Below are positions 48,765 to 57,207 of a DNA stretch of 64,000 nucleotides, piece after piece (positions within the stretch are counted from its first letter, which is position 1; every line of letters starts with the position of its first letter). The translations under genes were made by a program, and so were the position numbers. Source of the stretch: Gammaproteobacteria bacterium. Its GTDB lineage: Bacteria; Pseudomonadota; Gammaproteobacteria; Pseudomonadales; Moraxellaceae. The stretch spans positions 1 through 64,000 of the forward strand of contig JAGWUI010000007.1 of NCBI GenBank assembly GCA_028868515.1, written 5' to 3'. The notes under the pieces are model-generated. The model had not been told where the DNA came from. It saw nothing but the letters and a program-made list of their open reading frames with translations, and made no database searches.

Positions 48765-49092
48765 AATCATCACACAGAATTGGAAATATTGACGTTTAAA
48801 ATCTAGATATTAGAAAAAATTTCTCTGATATGAATATCGTACAGCATTGCAGCCATCTTATAACTAATTATGCAACAGTTCTATGACCATCACGCACAAC
48901 CATAATTATCAAATATATTCAACAGTATACATTAAATCAAACCTTATTCCCCATGAATTAAAAATCTGCTGGGTCATCAGTTTTGGCATACAAAAATCAT
49001 CAAAACGCTTAAAAATCAGCTAGAATAGTCTCCCTAAATTCTAGCCTCGCCATGACACACATCGTGACGCATATCGCCATAAGGTCTTTTTC
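48765..49092. other. Divergent intergenic region DUF2844 / ribB
   Basis: A 328-base AT-rich region. TAGAAT at 49021-49026 is a possible -10 for ribB, without a good -35. I looked for an FMN riboswitch and saw none of its conserved stems. Confidence 0.4.
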
Positions 49093-50217
49093 ATGACATC
49101 AAATCCCATCAAACTGAATACAGTGGAAGAATTGATTGCTGACATTCGTGCGGGTCGTATGGTCATCTTGATGGATGATGAAGACCGCGAAAATGAAGGC
49201 GATTTAGTCATGGCAGCGACTCATGTTCGCCCTGAAGACATTAACTTCATGATTACCCATGCGCGCGGACTGGTCTGTCTGACTCTTTCACGCGAACGTT
49301 GTGCTCAGTTGAATTTACCACTCATGGTCGAACGCAACGGCGCCTCACATGGTACAAATTTCACTTTGTCCATCGAAGCCGCTCAAGGCGTAACCACAGG
49401 GATTTCCGCCGCAGAACGCGCACGTACTGTACAGGCAGCTGTTGCACCAATGGCAAAACCTGCTGACATCGTCCAACCAGGGCATATTTTCCCACTGATG
49501 GCTCAGCCTGGCGGCGTACTTCATCGTGCAGGACATACCGAAGCAGGTTGTGACTTATCGCGTTTGGCAGGATTGGAACCTGCATCTGTCATTTGTGAAA
49601 TTATCAATGAAAACGGTGAAATGGCTCGCCGTCCAGATCTTGAAGTTTTTGCTGCAAAACATGGCCTTAAAATCGGTACGATTGCCGACTTGATTCAATA
49701 TCGTATGCTCAATGAGCAAACCGTTGAACGTGTTAGCACTCAGCCGTTTAGTACAACGCATGGCGAATTTACATTGCATCGCTACAAAGAACACGGCAGC
49801 TCAGATACCCATATCGCTTTGGTGAAAGGCAATCCAAAACAAGGTGTGACCACCGTTCGTGTTCACGGTCTAAATCCTCTGCGTGACTTACTTCAAGCCC
49901 AGTCCAAAGGCAAACCTACATGGTCTGTCGATGCGGCACTCAAAGCCATTGCTGAAAGCGAACGCGGTGCATTGGTTTGGATTAGTCAGGGCGAAACCGT
50001 AGATTTCGGCGCGGCACTTGATACGCTTGATCAGCCTACCCCCGCAGTGTCATCCGCACACTACCGTTCAATCGGTGTGGGTGCGCAGATTCTACGTGAT
50101 CTAGGCGTCAAGCAAATGCGCTTACTCAGCTCACCAATTCGATTTAACGGTCTTTCGGGCTTTGGTTTAGAAATTGTCGACTACGTTCTACCAAATGGTA
50201 CGACTGCCAAAGCATAA
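49093..50217 (+). CDS. ribB: 3,4-dihydroxy-2-butanone 4-phosphate synthase with degenerate RibA-like domain
   Basis: The N-terminal 205 residues are a RibB domain that converts ribulose 5-phosphate to the four-carbon riboflavin precursor: [55 protein letters not shown]. The C-terminal 165 residues align with GTP cyclohydrolase II in length but lack its zinc cysteines, so the second activity is not expected (RibBX-type). A separate ribA should exist elsewhere. ribH follows after 60 bases. Confidence 0.92.
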   Translation: MTSNPIKLNTVEELIADIRAGRMVILMDDEDRENEGDLVMAATHVRPEDINFMITHARGLVCLTLSRERCAQLNLPLMVERNGASHGTNFTLSIEAAQGVTTGISAAERARTVQAAVAPMAKPADIVQPGHIFPLMAQPGGVLHRAGHTEAGCDLSRLAGLEPASVICEIINENGEMARRPDLEVFAAKHGLKIGTIADLIQYRMLNEQTVERVSTQPFSTTHGEFTLHRYKEHGSSDTHIALVKGNPKQGVTTVRVHGLNPLRDLLQAQSKGKPTWSVDAALKAIAESERGALVWISQGETVDFGAALDTLDQPTPAVSSAHYRSIGVGAQILRDLGVKQMRLLSSPIRFNGLSGFGLEIVDYVLPNGTTAKA

Positions 50218-50277
50218 AACGGTTAAACTTAGCACTATATTCTTAAATATTGTTCAATTGATCAAAGGAAACACACC

Positions 50278-50748
50278 ATGACCATTCAAGTCATTGAAGG
50301 CCAACTGCACCAAGGCAATGAAGGTAAATACGCGGTTCTCGTTGGACGTTTTAATAGCTTTGTGGTCGAAGCGTTGCTTGAAGGCGCATTAGACACGCTG
50401 AAACGTCACGGCGTTGAAGACAAAAACGTCACCATCATCCGTGCACCAGGCGCATGGGAATTGCCTTTAGTTGCTAAAAAACTCGCAGCAAGTGGCAAAT
50501 ATGACGCGATTATCGCTTTAGGCGCGGTGATTCGTGGTGGTACGCCACATTTTGATTTTGTTGCAGGTGAAAGCGCAAAAGGCTTGGGCGTCATTGGCTT
50601 AGAATACAATCTGCCAGTCATTTTCGGCGTGCTTACTACAGATAGCATCGAACAATCGATTGAACGTGCGGGTACAAAAGCAGGCAACAAAGGTGCTGAT
50701 GCCGCGTTGACCGCGATTGAAATGGTTAATTTGCTGAAGGCGATTTAA
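50278..50748 (+). CDS. ribH: 6,7-dimethyl-8-ribityllumazine synthase
   Basis: Penultimate riboflavin enzyme, forming an icosahedral or pentameric shell. A 156-residue protein with [50 protein letters not shown] (catalytic histidine) and [20 protein letters not shown]. nusB starts four bases after its stop, as in many bacteria. Confidence 0.98.
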   Translation: MTIQVIEGQLHQGNEGKYAVLVGRFNSFVVEALLEGALDTLKRHGVEDKNVTIIRAPGAWELPLVAKKLAASGKYDAIIALGAVIRGGTPHFDFVAGESAKGLGVIGLEYNLPVIFGVLTTDSIEQSIERAGTKAGNKGADAALTAIEMVNLLKAI

Positions 50749-50752
50749 GGGA

Positions 50753-51283
50753 ATGGCACAGCAACCGACAGGTATAAACGATTCTAAAAGCAAGAATCCA
50801 ACAACCTTCGCCGCAAAGCGCAAATCTCGTCGCTTTGCCATGCAAGGTATCTATGAGTGGCTCTTGACCAATAATCCTGTACATGAGATTGAGGCACGTA
50901 CGCGTGCTGAAAACCACATGAACAAGACCGATGTGGTCTATTACCACGAATTGTTGACTCAAACGATTGCTGCAAACGAATCGTTAGATGAAATTTTAGA
51001 TCCTGTGATTGATCGTGAGCTTGAGGCTTTGAACGTCGTCGAGCGGGCAATTTTGCTGCTTGGCGCGTATGAAATGCGTAATCGCTTGGAAGTTCCGTAT
51101 GCCATCGTCATTGATGAAGGCATTGAATTGGCAAAGCATTTTGGTGCAACCGACAGTCATAAATATGTCAATGGCGTCCTCGACAAACTCGCGCGCCAAT
51201 TACGTCCAGAAGAGTTCGCGGCTGGAAGTGCTGCACGCCAAGCAGCTCAAGAGTCTGATGCGACTGACGCAGATCAGAACTAA
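50753..51283 (+). CDS. nusB: Transcription antitermination factor NusB
   Basis: Binds boxA RNA with NusE to prevent termination in rRNA operons. The 176-residue protein has a basic N terminus ([17 protein letters not shown]) and the helical family core ending [31 protein letters not shown]. The N- and C-terminal extensions (Ser/Thr- and Ala-rich) are longer than the E. coli protein (139 residues). Operon with ribH and thiL. Confidence 0.96.
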   Translation: MAQQPTGINDSKSKNPTTFAAKRKSRRFAMQGIYEWLLTNNPVHEIEARTRAENHMNKTDVVYYHELLTQTIAANESLDEILDPVIDRELEALNVVERAILLLGAYEMRNRLEVPYAIVIDEGIELAKHFGATDSHKYVNGVLDKLARQLRPEEFAAGSAARQAAQESDATDADQN

Positions 51284-51292
51284 TCATTCGTC

Positions 51293-52267
51293 ATGGATGA
51301 ATTTTCGCTGATTCAACGCTACTTTCAACGAGAAAGCCAACGAAAATCACAGCAAAATTCATCTATAGGCATTAATCTCGGCATTGGTGACGATGCCGCG
51401 CTCCTCGCCCCGCCTGCCCATCACGAATTGGTCATCAGTACCGATACACTGATCTCAGGTCGTCACTTTCCTATCGAAACAGATGCTTATTCCATCGGCT
51501 GGAAAGCTGTCGCGGTTAATCTCTCAGATCTTGCGGCAATGGGCGCGACTGCACATAGTATTTTACTTGCCCTTACTCTCCCCAACGCTGAGCCTGATTT
51601 TTTAGAAAAGTTGGCTCAAGGAATCTTTGCGTTATGTGATGATGCAAATGTCTCTTTGATTGGCGGCGATACCACACGCGGAGAAACACTGAGCCTCACA
51701 GTAACCGCACTCGGCTGGATACCCACAGGACAAGCGATTGTTCGTAGTGGCGCACAAAGTGGCGACCTCATTGTGGTATCTAATACAATTGGCGATGCCG
51801 CCTACGCACTGAAAAACCTGCAAGACCAAAAGCTCAATCAAACTCTAAGATCACGCTTAGATCGCCCTACGCCTCGTCTTGCGCTAGGTAGCGCTCTACG
51901 CGGCTATGCGTCAGCCATGCTCGATATTTCTGATGGTCTGGCTCAAGACTTAGGACATATTCTCACTGCCAGCAATGTCGCAGGACGAATTGATGTGGAA
52001 AAAATACCATTCTCACCGACTCTCACAGCATTAGATCTTGAGCAACGCGCAGCACTTGCGCTGTGTGGCGGCGATGACTACGAACTATGCTTCACCATTT
52101 CTCCACAGAAATTTGCTAACCTTGGGCAAGTTTGGCAGCAACAAGACTTGCCACTGACTGTGATTGGTGAGATCGTACAACACACGCCAAACACCGAACG
52201 ATTAACCGTTTTACACCACCATCAACCTTTTCATCTCAATCTCAAAGGATTTAAGCACTTTGACTGA
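51293..52267 (+). CDS. thiL: Thiamine-monophosphate kinase
   Basis: Phosphorylates thiamine phosphate to the active diphosphate. PurM-like fold with the segments IGDDAALL, STDTLISGRHFP, WKAVAVNLSDLAAMGA, SLIGGDTTRG, MLDISDGLAQDL and CGGDDYELCF. Length 324 is normal. It begins nine bases after nusB and overlaps pgpA by eight bases. Confidence 0.97.
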   Translation: MDEFSLIQRYFQRESQRKSQQNSSIGINLGIGDDAALLAPPAHHELVISTDTLISGRHFPIETDAYSIGWKAVAVNLSDLAAMGATAHSILLALTLPNAEPDFLEKLAQGIFALCDDANVSLIGGDTTRGETLSLTVTALGWIPTGQAIVRSGAQSGDLIVVSNTIGDAAYALKNLQDQKLNQTLRSRLDRPTPRLALGSALRGYASAMLDISDGLAQDLGHILTASNVAGRIDVEKIPFSPTLTALDLEQRAALALCGGDDYELCFTISPQKFANLGQVWQQQDLPLTVIGEIVQHTPNTERLTVLHHHQPFHLNLKGFKHFD

Positions 52268-52826
52268 CCTATCCTCTGATACGCCAATTTCTAAAAAGAA
52301 CATCAGCACAGGCACTGCCGAAATTCCATTTAAAAATATGAATATACTGGACCAATTGTGCTGGTTTCTTGGTGTTGGTCTAGGTTCAGGCTTGTCACCC
52401 AAAGCACCTGGCACAGCGGGATCATTTGCCGTACTGTTCTTTGCTCCACTTTGGATGTATTTAGGTCTGCAACCTTCTCTCTGGATCATTGGCATTGCCG
52501 CGATTATTGGGATTCCGATTTGTGGTAGAACAGCACAATTGATGGGTGTGCATGATGATGGGCGTATCGTCTGGGATGAGTTTGTAGGGCAATCGATGGT
52601 GCTGATGCCAATGTTGGCTTTGGGTCACCTCAGTACATTGAACGGCATGACTTTACTCAATCTCTTGATCGCATTTGCACTCTTTCGACTGTTTGATATC
52701 TGGAAACCGTGGCCAATTCGTTATTTTGATCGCAGTGTACATGGCGGTTTTGGTATTATGTTCGACGATATTTTGGCTGGACTCATTGCCGCATTGGCAA
52801 TGTGGGGTTATTTGCTTTTGATTTAG
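52260..52826 (+). CDS. pgpA: Phosphatidylglycerophosphatase A
   Basis: Inner-membrane enzyme that removes the phosphate from phosphatidylglycerophosphate. The signature GVGLGSGLSPKAPGTAGS, GRTAQLMGVHDDGRIVWDEFVGQ and FRLFDIWKPWPIRYFDR are present, with three to four membrane segments in 188 residues. The start is a TTG within the end of thiL, with AAGGA upstream; an ATG at 52338 is the fallback but has no ribosome site. Confidence 0.93.
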   Translation: MTDLSSDTPISKKNISTGTAEIPFKNMNILDQLCWFLGVGLGSGLSPKAPGTAGSFAVLFFAPLWMYLGLQPSLWIIGIAAIIGIPICGRTAQLMGVHDDGRIVWDEFVGQSMVLMPMLALGHLSTLNGMTLLNLLIAFALFRLFDIWKPWPIRYFDRSVHGGFGIMFDDILAGLIAALAMWGYLLLI

Positions 52827-52901
52827 TCAAACAATACAACCACGATTAATTAGCAAATTATTGATTTAATAAATCATTGAAAAAACACTGGAGAAAACCA
52901 T

Positions 52902-54278
52902 ATGACGCTCAGTGTCATTATTTTAGCAGCAGGCAAAGGGACACGGATGAACTCGCGCCTACCCAAAGTATTACAACCGCTTGCTGGTAAACCCTTACTG
53001 GGACATGTGCTTGCACAAACTGCTCGAATTGAAGCTGATCGCGTCATTACTGTCTATGGTCATGGTGGTGATATCGTTAAAGCTGCATTTAACTGCCCAA
53101 CGCATGCCGAGCAAACCATTGAATGGGTTGAACAAGCTGAACAAAAAGGCACGGGACATGCGGTGCAAGTCACACTACCAGTCCTACCTGAAGCAGGTAA
53201 AAGTCTCATTCTATACGGCGATGTGCCGCTCGTTCGTGCAGATACCTTACGCCGTCTTTTAGATGCCGCAAATGGCGGTTTAGCGATGATCACGCTCGAT
53301 CTTGATAATCCAACGGGATATGGTCGTATTGTCCGCAATAGCAAAAATCAGATTATTCGCGTCGTCGAACAAAAAGATGCTACAGAAAAAGAGCGTGCAA
53401 TCACCGAAGTCAACACTGGAATTTATGCTGTCGACAACGCACTCTTGCATCGTTGGTTACCTAACCTATCCAATGAAAACGCTCAAGGTGAATATTATTT
53501 AACTGACATCGTGGCTATGGCAGCAAAAGATGGCATCAGTATCGGCAGCATTCAGCCGACCTATGCCTTTGAAGTTGAAGGGGTCAATGATCGCCTGCAA
53601 TTGTCTGCACTGGAACGCCAATGGCAGCGCCACCAAGCCACTGATTTGATGAAAGCAGGGGTCACCTTGCTTGATCCTGCACGCTTTGATTTGCGTGGGC
53701 ACTTATCAGTCGGACAAGATGTGCAAATTGACGTCAATGTCATCATTGAAGGTGATTGCTATCTGGGAGATGGCGTCACCGTGGGCGCAGGTTGTCATTT
53801 AAAAAATGCTAAAATCAGCAGCGGTACAAAAATTCTACCATACAGCATCATTGATGACGTCACCATCGGGTCAAATGCATTCATTGGACCATTTGCACGT
53901 TTACGACCAGGCACCGTGCTTGCGGATGACGTACACATCGGCAATTTCGTCGAAGTCAAAAATAGCCGCGTTGGTGATGGCAGCAAAGCCAACCATCTGT
54001 CCTATATTGGCGATGCACTGATTGGCTCAAGCAGTAACATTGGTGCTGGTACAATCACCTGTAATTATGACGGTGCAAATAAACACCAAACTGTAATTGG
54101 CTCACAAGCCTTCATCGGCTCTAATAGCTCACTGGTTGCGCCAGTCAGTATTGGTGATCAAGCCACAGTTGGCGCAGGCTCAGTGATCACTACAGATGTT
54201 CCAGCAGGTTCGCTCGCTGTTGCGCGTGGCCAGCAACGAAATATTGCCAACTACAAACGACCTGTCAAAAAGTCATAG
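52902..54278 (+). CDS. glmU: Bifunctional GlmU (GlcNAc-1-P uridyltransferase / GlcN-1-P acetyltransferase)
   Basis: Makes UDP-GlcNAc from glucosamine 1-phosphate. N-terminal pyrophosphorylase domain with [20 protein letters not shown] and YGDVPLV, then a left-handed beta-helix with hexapeptide repeats and the acetyltransferase segment [37 protein letters not shown]. Length 458 is typical. Followed by glmS, the preceding step of the same pathway. Confidence 0.98.
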   Translation: MTLSVIILAAGKGTRMNSRLPKVLQPLAGKPLLGHVLAQTARIEADRVITVYGHGGDIVKAAFNCPTHAEQTIEWVEQAEQKGTGHAVQVTLPVLPEAGKSLILYGDVPLVRADTLRRLLDAANGGLAMITLDLDNPTGYGRIVRNSKNQIIRVVEQKDATEKERAITEVNTGIYAVDNALLHRWLPNLSNENAQGEYYLTDIVAMAAKDGISIGSIQPTYAFEVEGVNDRLQLSALERQWQRHQATDLMKAGVTLLDPARFDLRGHLSVGQDVQIDVNVIIEGDCYLGDGVTVGAGCHLKNAKISSGTKILPYSIIDDVTIGSNAFIGPFARLRPGTVLADDVHIGNFVEVKNSRVGDGSKANHLSYIGDALIGSSSNIGAGTITCNYDGANKHQTVIGSQAFIGSNSSLVAPVSIGDQATVGAGSVITTDVPAGSLAVARGQQRNIANYKRPVKKS

Positions 54279-54390
54279 GACTTATGACATCAAGATGACA
54301 TAGAATAATGGGCAGCTTAACCCCATAAACCAATAGTCAGATCAACCAAGCCAGAGCATTCATCTGGAATTAGTTAGGAACGAAAACGAT

Positions 54391-56226
54391 ATGTGTGGAA
54401 TTGTCGGTGGTATCGCGGAGCGCAATGTCGCACCTATTTTGATCGAAGGACTCAAACGCCTCGAATATCGTGGCTACGATTCGGCAGGTCTAGCACTGAT
54501 TGAACAAGGTGAAATCGTTCGCGAACGCCAAGTCGGTAAAGTTGCCATCCTTGAATCTGCTGTTCAAGCACAACATCTGCACGGCACACTCGGCATTGCT
54601 CACACGCGCTGGGCGACACATGGTGCGCCTTCAGTAGCCAATGCACATCCACATAGATCAGGCACCATTGCGGTTGTTCACAACGGTATTATCGAAAACT
54701 ATGCATTGCTCAAAGCTGAGTTACAAGGTGAAGGTTACGTCTTTACGTCACAAACCGACACCGAAGTGGTCGCGCATTTAGTTCACCGTGCAATGAAAAG
54801 CCATGCAACCTTACTCTCTGCGGTTCAATCGGTCATTCCGCTGCTGCATGGTGCTTATGCGCTTGGCGTGGTAAATAGCGAAAATGCTGACGAACTGATT
54901 GCTGTTCGTGCTGGTTCTCCGCTGGTCATTGGTTTAGGTATCGGTGAAAATTTTATTTCCTCCGATCAAATGGCACTCTTACCCGTGACCAACCGCTTTA
55001 TTTACTTAGAAGAAAAAGACGTTGTCCGACTCACTCGTGAATCCATTGAGATTTATCAAAACGGTCAACATGTCAGCCGCTTATCACATGAAATCGATGC
55101 CAGTGATATCTCCAGTGAAAAAGGCGGTTACAAGCATTACATGCTCAAAGAAATTTATGAGCAAACTGACGCTCTGACACGCACCTTGTCTGTGGGTATC
55201 ACCGACAATGCACTGCATGATGATTTCTTGGGCGAAAAAGCGAAGAAACTGGCTAATGTGAAGCAAGTTCAAATCATTGCCTGTGGTACTAGCTACCATT
55301 CTGGCATGATCGCGCGCTATTGGTTTGAAAAACTGCTGAAAATGCCTTGCCAAGTCGAAATCGCGAGCGAATTCCGCTACCGCGAACCTGTGGTTCTACC
55401 AAATACTTTGGTCGTTTGTATTTCTCAATCAGGTGAAACTGCTGATACTTTGGCTGCGCTGCGTGATATCAAAGCGCAAGCAGGTGCAAATGATGACCTC
55501 GTGACCTTGGCATTGTGTAACGTCAAAACATCGTCACTGATTCGCGAAACTGACTTGCACTTACTGACCCAAGCGGGCCCAGAAATCGGCGTAGCATCCA
55601 CCAAAGCGTTTACCACGCAATTAGCAGCACTGATGCTGTTAGTTCTCAAAGTGGGCCATGAACAACGCAGCCTCGCGCCAGAGAAATCAGCAGAAATCAT
55701 TGCTCAGCTATGGCATGTGCCAATCGCAGTGAGTGAAGCATTGGCGCTTGATAGCCAAATCGAAAAAATGTCTCACGCCTTCATCGAAAAACGTCATGCA
55801 TTGTTCTTGGGTCGTGGTATCGAATACCCAATCGCACTGGAAGGCGCATTGAAATTGAAAGAAATTTCATACATCCATGCTGAAGGTTATGCCGCTGGTG
55901 AGCTGAAACATGGCCCACTCGCACTTGTGGATAAAGACATGCCTATCGTCGTGTTGGCTGCGCAAGATGACTTGCTCGATAAGCTCAAATCCAACATGCA
56001 AGAAGTGCTGTCACGTGGCGGCGAGCTGTTTGTATTTGCCGATGTCGATAGCGAAATCAAATCTGAAGATCGCGTCCATGTACTTCCAATTCCGAAGATC
56101 GCTGGCTTGGTCGCTCCGATTGTGTACAGTATTCCTGTGCAATTGCTGTCATATCACGTGGCAGTGCTGCGCGGTACGGACGTCGATCAGCCACGCAATT
56201 TGGCAAAATCAGTCACAGTAGAATAA
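54391..56226 (+). CDS. glmS: Glutamine-fructose-6-phosphate aminotransferase
   Basis: Makes glucosamine 6-phosphate. Residue 2 is the nucleophile cysteine of the class II glutaminase (MCGIVGGI), then EYRGYDSAGLAL, HTRWATHGAP and two SIS domains (CGTSYHSG, SQSGETADT, GRGIEYPIALEGALKLKEISY). Length 611 is normal. The C terminus DQPRNLAKSVTVE is the DNA segment used by Tn7 TnsD to find attTn7, and a Tn7-type end follows 24 bases after the stop. Confidence 0.98.
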   Translation: MCGIVGGIAERNVAPILIEGLKRLEYRGYDSAGLALIEQGEIVRERQVGKVAILESAVQAQHLHGTLGIAHTRWATHGAPSVANAHPHRSGTIAVVHNGIIENYALLKAELQGEGYVFTSQTDTEVVAHLVHRAMKSHATLLSAVQSVIPLLHGAYALGVVNSENADELIAVRAGSPLVIGLGIGENFISSDQMALLPVTNRFIYLEEKDVVRLTRESIEIYQNGQHVSRLSHEIDASDISSEKGGYKHYMLKEIYEQTDALTRTLSVGITDNALHDDFLGEKAKKLANVKQVQIIACGTSYHSGMIARYWFEKLLKMPCQVEIASEFRYREPVVLPNTLVVCISQSGETADTLAALRDIKAQAGANDDLVTLALCNVKTSSLIRETDLHLLTQAGPEIGVASTKAFTTQLAALMLLVLKVGHEQRSLAPEKSAEIIAQLWHVPIAVSEALALDSQIEKMSHAFIEKRHALFLGRGIEYPIALEGALKLKEISYIHAEGYAAGELKHGPLALVDKDMPIVVLAAQDDLLDKLKSNMQEVLSRGGELFVFADVDSEIKSEDRVHVLPIPKIAGLVAPIVYSIPVQLLSYHVAVLRGTDVDQPRNLAKSVTVE

Positions 56227-56250
56227 TTAAGTTCAACTGTTAAGCATCAA
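56185..56250 (+). other. attTn7 site, glmS side
   Basis: The last 42 bases of glmS encode the residues recognised by TnsD in Tn7, and the following 24 bases lead to the transposon end at 56251. The five bases ATCAA at 56246-56250 would be the target duplication; the partner copy is not in the window. Confidence 0.8.
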
Positions 56251-56341
56251 TGTGATCAGACATAATAATTATTAACCAAGCATAATAGTTGTTAACTATG
56301 ACAAAGAAGTTATTAACAACACAAAATTGTTGTTAACTAGA
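56251..56341 (+). mobile_element. Tn7-type transposon right end with four TnsB-like sites
   Basis: Begins TGTGATCAGACA, which matches the Tn7 terminal pattern TGTGGGCGGACA at 8 of 12 positions. Four overlapping about 22-bp units follow, starting at 56259, 56280, 56300 and 56320, each with the frame (G/C)ACA..A...TT.TTAAC. The spacing of 20-21 bases and number four are the organisation of Tn7's right end. Placement next to glmS with tnsA inward is the same as in Tn7. Confidence 0.9.
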
Positions 56342-56383
56342 AAAAGCCCAGATATACTGAACGAAAAGTATACTGGGCTTTTT
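56341..56383 (+). terminator. Hairpin between the transposon end and tnsA
   Basis: Arms AAAAAGCCCAG (56341-56351) and CTGGGCTTTTT (56373-56383) pair fully, with further TATACT/AGTATA pairing inside. It looks like a terminator, yet the tnsA ATG follows two bases after. From memory, Tn7 has a similar hairpin in the same place. It may stop read-through from glmS and limit tnsA translation. Confidence 0.75.
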
Positions 56384-56385
56384 AA

Positions 56386-57207
56386 ATGGCTAAATCTCAA
56401 AGTGGCTTAACCGAAATACAGATCGCTAAACGCATGAAGCAAGGACGTGGACAAGGTTCCGGTGCTTCATATAAGCCATGGCTATTAATTAATGAGGTTC
56501 CCTCTCAGGGGCTATCGCACCGTATCTACTCATTTAAAACAAAACGCGTTCACCATCTATTATCAAACCTTGAGCTTGGTGCTTTTTTGACATTAGATTG
56601 GATGGAACACGTTCAAGATATCCGCGAACAATTCCCTCTCCGACTAGATGAAACGCTTGAGATTGCATCAAATTGTGGTATCAAACACCCAAATGTTCGT
56701 GGCATCAATCAAGTCATGACTTCTGATTTTCTAGTCGATAGTTCATCTCATAAGCAATTTGCTATACAAGTCAAACCACTGTCGGAATTAAAAGATCCGA
56801 GAACGATTGAAAAACTGGAAATTGAAAGACAGTATTGGCAAAGCAAAAATATTCCCTGGTTCATCATGACTGAAAAAGAACTTAACCCTACAGTTCTTGA
56901 TAACATCAAATGGTTATATTCATCCCAGAACGATACAAAGATTAATGACCAGCTCATTGGATCTTTGAAAAATTTTGAGTTTTCCTGCCAACAGAACCCT
57001 CAAATGAGGCTTATTGATATCTGTAAATTTATTGATAGAGAATATCAGCAAGATATCGGACAATCTCTGACTGACTTAAAGCAGCTGATGGCTCATCGGC
57101 TGGTCAAATTCGATATCACCAAAAATTTTAAAGAATTGCGTGTGCAAGACTTTAAGTTCTACCAACCTCAACTTGTTGAAGGATTCCTCAATGTGGCGGG
57201 TCAATGA
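56386..57207 (+). CDS. tnsA: Tn7-type transposase subunit TnsA
   Basis: Endonuclease that makes the 5-prime cuts at the transposon ends so that, with TnsB, the element is excised cleanly. The 273-residue protein follows Tn7 TnsA closely: MAKS...IQIAKRMKQGRGQG, SHRIYSFKTKRVHHLLS, DIREQFPL, QVMTSDFLVD. The restriction-enzyme-type active site is intact: E63, D114, Q128 and K130 (E63, D114, Q130, K132 in Tn7). The C terminus should contact TnsC. No strong ribosome site precedes the ATG because the hairpin ends right before it. The last 17 bases overlap tnsB. Confidence 0.97.
   Translation: MAKSQSGLTEIQIAKRMKQGRGQGSGASYKPWLLINEVPSQGLSHRIYSFKTKRVHHLLSNLELGAFLTLDWMEHVQDIREQFPLRLDETLEIASNCGIKHPNVRGINQVMTSDFLVDSSSHKQFAIQVKPLSELKDPRTIEKLEIERQYWQSKNIPWFIMTEKELNPTVLDNIKWLYSSQNDTKINDQLIGSLKNFEFSCQQNPQMRLIDICKFIDREYQQDIGQSLTDLKQLMAHRLVKFDITKNFKELRVQDFKFYQPQLVEGFLNVAGQ

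Noticed and set aside
48765-49092. FMN riboswitch before ribB
   Set aside because: None of the conserved GC-rich RFN segments is present; the region is AT-rich with no matching stems.
49093-50217. Bifunctional RibBA annotation
   Set aside because: The cyclohydrolase half lacks the C-x10-C-x-C zinc site, so only the RibB activity is supported.
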